The notes beneath the pieces are model-generated. The model was given only the letters and a program-made list of their open reading frames with translations. It searched no databases and had not been told where the DNA came from. The position numbers and the translations under genes were made by a program. A DNA stretch of 64,000 bases from Micromussa lordhowensis (taxonomy: Eukaryota > Cnidaria > Anthozoa > Scleractinia > Lobophylliidae): NCBI GenBank assembly GCA_964020085.1, contig CAXHUQ010000776.1:48201-112200 (forward strand). The letters are read 5' to 3'. Shown in pieces: positions 56,201 through 64,000 of this stretch (position 1 is the stretch's first letter; each line of letters starts with the position of its first letter).

Positions 56201-56655
56201 AGACATGCGAAGTTTTACAAGAATCTGTTGCAAGGTCATGAAAAAAAAGAACACACACAAAGAAATGTAAATCAGCTTGCCCCTGGTTTACATAAACCCT
56301 GTAGAGTGCTTGCGCAATCTCCGGGTTAAAAAGGAACATTTATATACAGCCCTTGCGATCGTTTTCACTACTTTACGTTCCAACCAATAGCCTTTAGTTT
56401 GGCGTTGGTTACGCTGGCTATGAATTTTTCGCATGACTTGTCCTTTTACTAGGAAAGTTCAAGCTGTCACTTACCTGACTTGGGAAACCCGACCACGAAC
56501 ACATCATCCGACCTTGTCTCGAAATTCAAGATAAAGTCGCAAAGCAACTGAGGATCGGGAGCAAAACCTGTAGGAATTCTCGAGCCTAAAACTCCAACGC
56601 ATGTACCTGATTTCCACTCGCCTTCTGTGACTTGAAACATGGGAAAACTCGCCAT
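47222..56655 (-). CDS. SULT-d: cytosolic sulfotransferase, complete, four coding exons, 296 aa
   Basis: Coding exons (minus strand) are 56655-56475, 54451-54116, 48227-48133 and 47500-47222, all with GT-AG borders and the same phases as SULT-b. The joined frame is open. Key motifs are FPKSGTTW (phosphosulfate loop), LLKTHF (catalytic His), ARNPKDVAVSFFKF (3'-phosphate site) and RKGVVGDWRNYFT at the C-terminus. Two features differ from the other members: the residues before the loop are VVGFPKSG rather than VVTYPKSG, and exon 1 has SGTCVGVLGSRIPTGF where others have SEKFIDILGLKMP. Exon 2 is two codons longer. Intron 2 (5.9 kb) contains an antisense Ty3/gypsy element and a SINE. It is presumably functional if the intron is still spliced. 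Confidence 0.9.
47501..48132 (-). other. SULT-d intron 3
   Basis: No repeat or gene was recognised in this 632-bp intron. Confidence 0.5.
48447..48650 (+). mobile_element. tRNA-derived SINE in SULT-d intron 2
   Basis: The head GACCTCGTAGCTCAGTCGG to GTGGGTTCGATTCCCACCG folds with a perfect 7-bp acceptor stem (GACCTCG/CGAGGTC) and T arm. The anticodon loop lacks the usual T33, so it is not a working tRNA. A body with TACTAGGGCTAACGCCCA follows. I recognise this SINE type from corals. Confidence 0.75.
48930..48980. repeat. Copy of a dispersed repeat shared with both arms
   Basis: About 40 bp (ATCCAACAAGGGCGAGTGGA onwards) also occur at 43939-43980 and, inverted, at 1043-1085. Confidence 0.65.
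49518..49649 (+). repeat. 5' LTR, 132 bp
   Basis: It is very short for a gypsy LTR. It contains a (GTT)n stretch and no clear TATA box. The target duplication CAAAT precedes it. Confidence 0.93.
49652..49669 (+). promoter_or_regulatory. Primer-binding site complementary to tRNA-Ser(GCT)
   Basis: TGGCGACGAGGATGGGAT is complementary to the 3' end CCTCGTCGCCA and adjoining T-arm of animal tRNA-Ser(GCT). It starts two bases after the LTR. Confidence 0.8.
49734..50568 (+). pseudogene. Gag gene of the gypsy element, frame-broken
   Basis: The start MAVSLSGLPGLPAFDAVGEP opens a capsid-like region (RWLTWKDEFELYV, then in another frame LLLHLAGPKVRDVF, TFLAATPLAGETINNFITRL). A frame change falls in an A-run at about 49878. 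Two CCHC zinc knuckles follow: CWRCDKVGHFAKD with its last Cys in another frame, and CGKCGHMGHFEVCC. The second frame change lies between the knuckles at about 50372. Both breaks could be real mutations or sequencing indels. The homopolymer one is the more suspect. Confidence 0.8.
50415..53816 (+). pseudogene. Pol gene of the gypsy element with one in-frame stop
   Basis: The frame runs through the second zinc knuckle, an aspartic protease (VIDSGASCNLMS at about 50685-50720), reverse transcriptase (DLNMAFHQIELHPDSRDITTF, with NLHDDL at the YxDD position), RNase H (TDASPVGVGAIL, TDHKPLVTVL) and integrase. The integrase has an HHCC finger (HEGHQGMV to CHPCQ) and D, D, E at SVDLLE, RSDNGPPF and NGEVERGN. 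There is no chromodomain. A TAA at 52314-52316 interrupts it between RNase H and integrase, after which the same frame continues to 53816. This resembles the Mag-like gypsy lineages of animals, but I cannot place it firmly. Confidence 0.88.
53943..54071 (+). repeat. 3' LTR, 129 bp
   Basis: It is identical to the 5' LTR except for one A/G difference and one GTT unit fewer. The target duplication CAAAT follows. Confidence 0.93.
54452..56474 (-). other. SULT-d intron 1
   Basis: It has a G-rich tract near 54925-54955 and, beside it, a dispersed repeat (GGCACTCTCATATAAAAAGG). Two diverged copies of a phrase CCGGTAAAATCTTACTGT/CCGTG recur near 55340 and 55525, suggesting an old tandem duplication. 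No gene is visible. Confidence 0.5.
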
Positions 56656-56899
56656 TATTTAGCAGTGCGTGTCTGTTGTGATGCAAGGACTCTTGGGTAT
56701 GTAATTCATGTAAGACCACGTATAATGTCCTGAGAATCATGTAGGAAGCGACAGTTGGTCACGTGACTAATCATTTCTGACCATATGAATATTAGAACTG
56801 GAAAGAGAATTGATCAGCCAGAACATCAATTTTCAGACCAACGCCATGTACAGTTGGGATTTGCATATGGAAACAAGGAAGCAAGCTTTGGCCTCCACT

Positions 56900-58101
56900 A
56901 AGAGAGTGAATTCCCCATATAGGTCCTCCCTGTTAAGTTATTTTTAGACATTGTACCCAGTTCTTCCGAGGATGCTACTCGCACGATGCGTGGATAGCCG
57001 AAGCGACTTTCTCGAAACTACCTGAGACGAAATGGCGGAAACATCATTTTATATGCCTTGATTTCGTGCATAGCAAAGATGTTTCCTGTAGTCTCAGCTG
57101 TCTTTTTGTTCGGCCGGGCTTTCCGGTTTGTTTTGCGCTCGTTTGCTGTTCATTATTTGGCTGTTTATTCGGTTTTGGGGAATCAGTAATTAAGCAAACT
57201 TAAACGGCAACGGTAACGAATTCAATGGCTGTGTAAGCGTGCGTTATAATTCGTTGTTCATTTCTGCGCTGTTGTTTACAAACGGTCACAAAGCAACAAC
57301 GTGAAATAGCCACATTCTGCAAGAGAACTATACGACGGCCAAGTTTTAAAATTTAGTTGACGCTGTCTTAAATATTCTGTTTGGGATACTTCAGAGAGCA
57401 TAGACAACTGAATGAATCTTAATTCTCGCGAGATTTGTAGGTTGAATATTAAGACGTTTTTTTTGGCTCATCCTCGGTGTAAGAACCTGTAACACTCACG
57501 AGTGACGTAAAACAAAGAGAACAAAGAAGTCAACATAATAGACCCTAACCCTAACAATAGGTGCAAAACAAAGAAAAACTTCACAGGTTCTTACACCGAG
57601 GTAAACCCGTTTTTTTTAATCGATGTTGCCCGCATTGGCGTTGTTGCTGTTGCTGCTTAAACTGCTTTTGCTACTTAGGCAGCGAGCGTCTTCCTTTCGA
57701 CCACCTGTTTGTTCGGTTGCCTAGCTTGTGTTTGGGCGTTTTGTTTGCTTTGCACTCGTTTGTCTACTCATTTCTGTGCCTTTCATTAAGTCGTTATTGT
57801 TTTGCAGGGGACATCCATCTCTTATTTAAACTCCTATTAAAGTGCCGAAATGTAAACATACCGAGAGCCGAAACTCCTTTGCTTGTGATCAAAATTTCAA
57901 AGAAGACATCCCCACATCGTTGGAGGTTTTCCCTTGCTTTGAAAGGAAAGGAAAGGAAACCAAACATAAACATGCAGAACGTCCGAAAAAACATCCACGC
58001 ATGCGCGAGTAATATCCGCGGAAGGACTGGGTACAATGTCTAAAAATAATTTAAGAGGGATTGCCTTAGTTAGAAGACCTATATGAGGGATTCACTCTCT
58101 T
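56900..58101. mobile_element. 1.2-kb non-autonomous element with about 80-bp inverted ends, 5' of SULT-d
   Basis: The left end AAGAGAGTGAATTCCCCATA through GACATTGTACCCAGTTCTTC is mirrored, with small gaps, at 58018-58101. Inside is a second inverted pair, CCTCGGTGTAAGAACCTGT at 57472-57490 and its exact complement at 57583-57601, and a short CCCTAACCCTAAC. The frame at 57561-58043 (160 codons) resembles nothing known to me. It begins only about 245 bp upstream of the SULT-d start codon, so it may form part of its promoter region. Confidence 0.7.
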
Positions 58102-58656
58102 ACCTTGATAATCTCTTGCTGATAATGAGGATATAAGGAGGAATTGATGCTAAGTTTATACTAACAGCTTTGCTACTTTGTACTTGGTTTGTTATTCAGT
58201 GAGGCGACTTATCCTTTAATTTAGTAAATTTTACCAAGCAGAAAAAGCTAAAACACCACATTTAAATTATTTTCCACACGTAGCATTTGAAGCAATTTTC
58301 GTAGCATCCCAGATTCTTAGCGAAGGTTTGTCTTAGCTTAATTTATTGAATGGTTACGGTTTTTATTTGTGATTGTGTGCAAGTGCAAACAAGCAATAGT
58401 AGTTTGTGTCGCAGCCGCCGAATTTTCCCAACGTCAATCGTGTTTAAGTGAGATTATGCAAACACGCATAAAAAAATGCAATTGTAGGATTTTTATCCAC
58501 TCATGAGCTGTATCAGAAAACTAACTCGTTGGGTGTACTCAGTTGCTCGTTTTCTGATACTGCTCAACACGTGAACAAATTAAAAATCGTACTCGCGCAT
58601 TTTTCATGAAGTAAAAACCTTTATTCAAGCCATTTTATATTCACTGGTTAACCTTG
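58102..58656. other. Spacer with small hairpin
   Basis: It contains only an inverted pair TATCAGAAAAC/GTTTTCTGATA at about 58511-58560. No gene was recognised. Confidence 0.45.
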
Positions 58657-58721
58657 ATAATAATAATAACAATAACAATAACAATAACAATAACAACAAC
58701 AACAACAACAATAACAATAAC

Positions 58722-58758
<37 letters not shown>

Positions 58759-60500
58759 GGCTTTATTTAAAGAGGGTAAAAACACTTTAACAGTAGTCCT
58801 GAGACACTGATGACTCTGTGGCCCTCAAAAAATATTAGAATTACAAATATAAATTCTACAACTAATAGCAATAAATATTACCGCTACCAAAGAAAAATAA
58901 ACGTATATAACGTATATACAAATTACAGTGTAAGGAACATCGCAGCCTTTTGTTCAGCTAAAAAGGATTTAAAAACACTATGTTTGAAACTTGCTAGCAA
59001 GCCATTTTTTCCAATATTGGCATTCATACAGTTCCAGTCCTTTATAGTCTTCAATAGTGAAAGTACGACCTCCTTCTGTTTCTCGTTTATACTATTTATG
59101 TTCGAATATCTAGTGCCTCGATTATGAATTTCTGAATTTCTAACTAATAGACTATTTAAATAACTAGGCGTAATATAATTATGGACCCGCTTATATACTA
59201 GTGCGCACGTCTTTATTAGAGATTGTTTGGTAAAAGGGAGCCAGTTTAGATTATTAAATAATACGACTGATGGTGTAAATCTTTCAGCATCAAGCATAAT
59301 GCACGCCGGTCTTTTTTGAAATTTTAAAATACTTTTAAGATGTTTGACATTGTAGCTGTCCCAAACCATGCTCTCATACAGGAGGGTGGGCTTTATAACA
59401 CCATTATAATAGGTTTCCCTTTGACGTTGTCTAAGAAACGGGCTAATATACTTCAAGAGTCCTATGCGTTTAGAAAGTTTCTTACATAATTCATCGATGT
59501 GCGATTCGTAGTTCATTTGACTATCTATAACTACTCCTAAAATCTTATAGGAAGAGACTTGATCAATAACAGAGTCATCAATCTTGACATCTAAACGTAG
59601 GGGTGTGACATCATCCACCTTAGCAGGAATGCGCTTTCCGTGCACTATTAGGGACTTCGTTTTCCTCTTGTTGATGAACATTTTGTTTGAAGACGCCCAT
59701 CTCTGAACCGCATCAAGATCGGAATTTAAACATTGGGTCATCGAGCACTGATAAATCCGAGAAATGCGCACTTGCAGTTATTGTAGTGTCGTCAGCGTAA
59801 ATGTCTACGGTTGAATTTGCTAGATATAATGGAATGTCATTTACAAATAACAGAAACAATACGGGACCTAGGACACTTCCTTGCGGTACCCCTTGCTTGA
59901 TAGGTAGAGAGTCTGATCTTTGGCCATCAATGCTGACAAACTGTTGGCGACCAGAAAGATATGATTCAAACCATGACAGCGAAGGATCACTCACTCTATA
60001 CAGGCGCAGTTTCGTAAGAAGCAATTTATGATCAACAACGTCAAACGCTTTTCTTAAGTCTACCAGAAAGCTTGTCTTCATCCAGATTGAAAAGGATTTT
60101 GTCGGTTAAACTGATGAGAGCGGACTCAGTGGAGTGCCCTGCACGAAAAGCAGATTGCAATTCATACAGCAAGCCAGTTTTCACGAGGTAATCCATAAGG
60201 GAGACAGCAACATGCTTCTCACAGACTTTAGACAATATGGAGAGCACAGAGATCGGTCTATAATTGTCCCGACAGTCTTGGGCGCCATCTTTAAAGAGAG
60301 GTGTGACGCGCGCCATTTTCCATTTAGTTGGAAAACAGCCACTCTGTATAGACAAATTGATCAACTTCGTCAGTGGCTGTACAAAAACGGGTGAGACCAG
60401 CTTTAGAACTTTCACACTAATTTCATCTGCACCAGTAGCCTTCGAAGATGACAAATTATCAATAACTTTCTGAGTCTCCTGTATTATGAGGGGAATATTA
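58657..60500 (-). mobile_element. 5'-truncated CR1/jockey-like LINE with (TAA/TTG)n tail
   Basis: The minus strand carries reverse transcriptase from about RT block 1 to the C-terminus, in three frames. They run 60454-60041 (SSKATGADEISVKVLK, PLFKDGAQDCRDNYRPISVL), 60081-59713 (VDLRKAFDVVDHKLL, GVPQGSVLGPVLFLLFVNDI, YADDTTI) and 59771-58923 (NINKRKTKSL-type thumb, KILGVVIDSQMNYESHI). Frame breaks are near 60060 and 59740. The endonuclease domain is missing. A simple-sequence tail (58657-58757) forms the 3' end. It is an ordinary dead-on-arrival LINE insertion. Confidence 0.88.
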
Positions 60501-60887
60501 AACTGAGTGACAAAATTATCAACCTTGCAATCTGATTGGCTCTCAGCGGTGCGATTTATTCACGAATCGCACTATATTTTGCTCTTAATCGCATCTTTTT
60601 CTCAGCCCATGAGAATGAGACAGCAAAACAAAACAGCCAATCAGGTTTTAAGGTTAGTGTAAAGTAACCAATAAAATTTCCGGAAAATGAAAGACAAAAA
60701 GGCATTGTGTGGTTCTACGCCGAGGTCAAGAAGAAAAATGGAGATGATCACGGGCCGAAATCCCTTACATGTAAATCATTCAGAGTGCCATCATTTAAAA
60801 GAGAAATGCTATCCACTGGGCATCGGGCACTTGAACGAGTTTCACAACTAAAAAGAAGTACATCACAGAATTGCACAGGCTGCACCT
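60501..60887. other. Short spacer before block B'
   Basis: No coding sequence was recognised. Homology to block B starts near 60888. Confidence 0.45.
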
Positions 60888-61715
60888 TTAATTCCTTCTC
60901 CAAAGACAACGAGTTGTCTCTGCCTGAACCACTGATTGATTGAGGCGACGAGAATTGAACTTTGTAGTGTGTTTTCGTTCTGACTTCAAAACTGCTTGTT
61001 CCTTTGTTTTTCATCACATGACATCTAAGTCTTTCTGTTTTGCATACTGAATGAGATGTAAAGGCGTTTCCGGTTCCGCTATTTTTAACAAGCTGGCTAC
61101 TGGAACAATACACCGAAGTCTAAGATTTAAGGTGATAAAATAGTGCGATTTCAAACTGGATCAAATAAAAGGGCAATTGAACTTCATGTCGTGTAATAGC
61201 CCTTTTCACGGTTAGTTCTTTCATTTGCATTGCAATGTAATTCAATGTGATGCGAGCCATTTTCGGGCTGAAACAACAAAATACATGTAGCCCGAAATTG
61301 CCTAACATACAAGCCACATTTTACTGTAATGCAAATGAGAAAAGTCAACTGTGAAAAGGGCTAGTTTGGTCTGAAATCATACTTGTGATTTCAAATTTCA
61401 GACCAAATTACACTCCACTCAGTTCAGTTACCATTATAATCAAAACTATAACAAAATTCTCGAACGTGATTGGATATCAGCAGCCTGATTTGAGCATTAA
61501 TTGGACAGTTGCACACGTCATGCTTGTAATTGGACAGTACGCGCCATTTTGCGCACGCTGTTTCGGTGCACTTTGTCGAGTAAACTGCTTGGTTTTTCAG
61601 CATTCATAACAACGTTTTAATATCGTTCAGCGCTCAATCGATGCTTTGTCCCTTTCTCGAATTTTGTCAAAGTTTTGATTAATTGGTAACAGGACATCTT
61701 GTCGTCCAATTCAGG

Positions 61716-61795
61716 CTGTAATCATACTTGTGATTAACAAATCAGACTCCCGCTTCGCGGTCGTCCGATTTTGTTAATCACTCGTATGATTACAG
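61716..61795. repeat. Self-complementary stretch
   Basis: CTGTAATCATACTTGTGATT and its near-complement form arms of about 28 bp around a GC-rich centre (CCCGCTTCGCGG). The type resembles the palindromic modules in SULT-c intron 1. Confidence 0.7.
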
Positions 61796-62171
61796 ACCAA
61801 ATTGGACTCCACTCAGTCCTGTTACCATTATTAATATATTTGGCGGTACGTAATCCTTTGTTATAAGAACACTCTTTATTTGCAGAACTGACAGTGATGA
61901 TGATCTCGACAGTTTTTTTATATAACTTTGCTCTACGAAATGCTCAAAAAATGTGATTGTTTTTTTACAAATATCGTTGATATTTTCATGTCTGAATCCA
62001 AACTTAACTCATGAAACTTGTGCCACAAAGAACAAAAGCAACAACCAAAGAAACAAAACAAACAAACAAATGACACAACTTAAGCTCTGCAAAACTATAC
62101 GTTCTCTGCAGTTCAAATCCATATTATCTTTCATCTATTCACTTTTACCTCCACCATCTACGGGTATATTA

Positions 62172-62272
62172 CGAACTAATAGCTCAGTTGGTAGATCACT
62201 GCACCGGTATCGAAGAGATCATGGGTTCGAAGCCCATTCAAGCCTAGATTTAGTATTTTCAGGCTTTAAGCC
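62172..62272 (+). mobile_element. tRNA-derived SINE head in B'
   Basis: TAATAGCTCAGTTGGTAGAT and GATCATGGGTTCGAAGCCC form boxes A and B. The counterpart is at 30940-31012. Confidence 0.65.
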
Positions 62273-62428
62273 TGGTAAGCGTAAGCCGACATACGCAGAC
62301 GCAGTAAGATGTTGATAATTAGCGCTTTTTGTTAGGAAAATTTCCAACAAAATGCGCTAATTATCAAATTTTTACTGCGTCTGCGTATGTCGGCTTATGC
62401 TTATGCTTATGCTTATGCGCTAGTGGAA
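62272..62428. mobile_element. Palindromic MITE (GCATAAGC ends), longer copy
   Basis: Arms ACGCAGACGCAGTAA and TTACTGCGTCTGCGT lie within GTAAGCCGACATA/TATGTCGGCTTATGC outer arms. The centre holds GATAATTAGCGC/GCGCTAATTATC. It is the fuller version of 30818-30900. Confidence 0.65.
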
Positions 62429-62529
62429 GCCAGACTTTAATTTCACAGCTGTTTAAGATGTGTATATAGCTGGGATGATAAATCATGTCTTCACAGAATT
62501 TACCTCACGTTATACCTGGAAATGTAGGT

Positions 62530-62812
62530 AAAGTCTGCATGCGAGCCTAGTGGCCCATCAGGCCGGAGCTTATCCCGGTTTCAGTAGCATGAAGCGACTT
62601 GGAGTATTTCTACTCCCCCCTGGATGGGATGCTAGTCCACGACAGGGTTACCCCCAGCATTAAATTCACTGGCACCCATTTATACACCTGAGTGGAGAGA
62701 GAGGCACTCTGAGAGTAAAGCGTCTTGCCTAAGAACACAACGCAATGTCCCCGGCGAGGGCTCGAACCCAGACCGCTCGATCCGGAGACGATCGCACTAA
62801 CCATGATATACT
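62530..62812 (-). mobile_element. tRNA-derived SINE in B'
   Basis: It is the minus-strand copy of the family at 30445-30745, with the same body motifs and a tRNA-like head ending near 62812. Confidence 0.8.
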
Positions 62813-62915
62813 ACTTGTATTTCTTTAGTCGAATTCCTATATATTCTTATATCAGATAATTTAACACTTAACTATATATCTGTTTTCGACTTTTAACTGT
62901 CTTGGTAAATACCTA

Positions 62916-63194
62916 CTATATTTTAAAATCAAACTCTAATCCACTTCCTTTTAATTTTGCCAACACTTCATCCTCAAATCTCTCATTCAGTTCCGGAGTG
63001 AAGTAGTTCTTCCAATCTCCGACCACGCCCTTCCGAAGAAGCGACGTTTCGCCCTCGTGGCTCTTTATCGAGTAACTTGCAGCATTTTCCTGCATTCCAC
63101 TAAAAGTGCACTGTTCAGCAATTTGAGCGATAAAATCGTCTGACAGCGGCTTGTTGATGAAATTGGAAATCATTCGAACATGAGAAAAGAGATT
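62916..63194 (-). CDS. SULT-e: sulfotransferase last exon, gene continues beyond window
   Basis: The 279-bp exon follows an acceptor CGCTAG. It encodes 92 residues including INKPLSDDFIAQIAEQCTFS and RKGVVGDWKNYFTPELNERF, then stop. Length and motifs equal exon 4 of the other SULTs. It differs from SULT-c exon 4 by only three residues in the last 85, so the two genes are recent duplicates or alleles. Exons 1-3 must lie to the right of base 64000. No disruption is visible. Confidence 0.88.
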   Translation of the reverse strand, partial: NLFSHVRMISNFINKPLSDDFIAQIAEQCTFSGMQENAASYSIKSHEGETSLLRKGVVGDWKNYFTPELNERFEDEVLAKLKGSGLEFDFKI

Positions 63195-63424
63195 CTAGCG
63201 AAGAGAAAATCATAACGTCAGTGGCTAAATAAAATAACAATAAAATAAAATAAATTGTAATAATGGTATTTAGCATAACTGTCGGTGCTAATTGAGAACA
63301 CTGCAAATGAAGAAACAAATATTGTAAATACAACTGAAAACCTGTTAAAATCCCAACTCATTGGAGATTTCTTAGTTGGCTATTTACAAGTCATGAAGGA
63401 GTTGCATCTGGGACTACCAAACAC

Positions 63425-63515
63425 AAATCATCTACTGGCAGGGAGGAAGATTCGAACCAGGGAACGTCGGATAACAAACCCAGCACCCTAATCACTAGAC
63501 CACGCTGTACCCAGT
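63425..63515 (-). mobile_element. tRNA-derived SINE head in SULT-e intron 3
   Basis: The minus strand reads GCGTGGTCTAGTGATTAGGG and CGTTCCCTGGTTCGAATC. It is related to the SINE at 4602-4800 and absent from block B at the matching place. Confidence 0.6.
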
Positions 63516-63789
63516 TTGTTAGAATGTCTTTCTTTCATTCCCAGCCACGATGATATTAACATGAAGTATCAGGAGATTTTTACGATCAAAGTGGCATTTC
63601 ATGTTAGTCATCCGAGTAGACTGCTGATCCTTTGTGCATAGGCGTACGGGCACCTTTGGACCTGGGGGGGCGGTGACCTTATTGCCCGAAAAAATTTACA
63701 CAATGCCCGATCGTGTGTCAGTGTACAAACGCACTCAAACCGCAGTAAAAACAAAACGTTCACATTTCTGACGTGTAATGAACGTATTT

Positions 63790-63957
63790 TCATTCCCTAT
63801 TCTTGGAACCTCCAAAGGAAACGAAAATTGGTTCGAAAAATCGGATATTTCGAGAAATCTGGGGTAACTACAGTGTTCGACTGAGGAGAGGGAAACGACT
63901 TACGTTTCGAGTTATCGGGTGGTTCGAAAAAATCGAGAGATCGGAATTAAACTGTAG
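63790..63957. mobile_element. Diverged pogo/Tigger-like MITE
   Basis: It shares GTTTCGAGTTATCGGGTGGT and CGAGAAATCTGGGG blocks with 18660-18819. Termini are eroded. Confidence 0.6.
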
Positions 63958-64000
63958 TTATTTTGAAACCTCGCATAGTCTATGACTTGCCTAGTAAAAT

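Larger units (their letters stand above)
60888..63632. repeat. Block B', inverted counterpart of 29445-33385
   Basis: It contains SULT-e exon 4, the same two SINEs and the palindromic MITE, but not the TA MITE or the TTAA element. It has its own extra sequence at about 61410-61800, including a self-complementary stretch at 61716-61795. Confidence 0.88.

Noticed and set aside
57544..57556. Telomere repeat CCCTAACCCTAAC
   Set aside because: Only two units occur, within a mobile element. It is too short to be an interstitial telomere tract.
57561..58043. 160-codon plus-strand gene
   Set aside because: It lies inside an element with inverted ends and runs through its right arm. Cys/Phe/Leu-rich composition suggests chance openness.
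1..64000. CRISPR arrays, operons or bacterial defence systems
   Set aside because: No spaced repeat arrays are present. Host genes have spliceosomal introns and the sequence is clearly animal.

Overview
The window is eukaryotic and almost certainly from an anthozoan cnidarian, probably a stony coral or sea anemone. The reasons are AT-rich, intron-containing host genes, tRNA-derived SINEs and short palindromic MITEs of kinds I associate with cnidarian genomes, and a Polinton-type integrase with a chromodomain. There are no bacterial features. A 200-N scaffold gap lies at 33801-34000.

Host genes. The only host genes I can support are a family of cytosolic sulfotransferases (SULTs). Each has four coding exons with the same intron phases: 181 bp, about 330 bp, 95 bp and 279 bp. 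SULT-b (13186-18318, +) is complete at 294 aa. SULT-d (56655-47222, -) is complete at 296 aa and carries a whole LTR retrotransposon in intron 2. SULT-c (20042-30337, +) is broken in exon 2 by a one-base frameshift and by a 3.7-kb DNA transposon. SULT-e (-) enters from the right and shows only its last exon (62916-63194). SULT-a (-) is a remnant: exon 1 lies head to head with SULT-b, and a truncated exon 2 lies at 6569-6780, with a second copy at 38266-38475.

Layout. Bases 1-10440 (arm A) are repeated in inverse orientation at 34340-45024 (arm A'). In order they hold a Polinton integrase gene, repeats, a chimeric LINE fragment, SINEs, the SULT-a exon 2 fragment, and remnants of a transposon with YqaJ-like and THAP genes. 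A second inverted pair (block B, 29445-33385; B', 60888-63632) carries the last exon of SULT-c and of SULT-e. If the contig right of the gap is turned round, the order becomes B'(SULT-e), SULT-d, Polinton, A', which joins naturally to A, SULT-a/b/c, B. The big palindrome could therefore be a scaffolding or haplotype-overlap artefact rather than a real inverted duplication.

Mobile DNA dominates. It includes a Ty3/gypsy element with very short LTRs, a tRNA-Ser primer site and 5-bp target duplication (49518-54071). Next to the integrase are two more genes that look like part of a Polinton/adintovirus-like element: a Cys/His protein and a decayed Bcl-2-like gene. An apparently undescribed DNA transposon with 6-bp target duplication sits inside SULT-c. 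A TTAA-type element has a matching empty site in B'. There are two LINE fragments with (TAA)n tails and at least seven MITEs with recognisable termini. SULT-c intron 1 holds a cluster of self-complementary modules.
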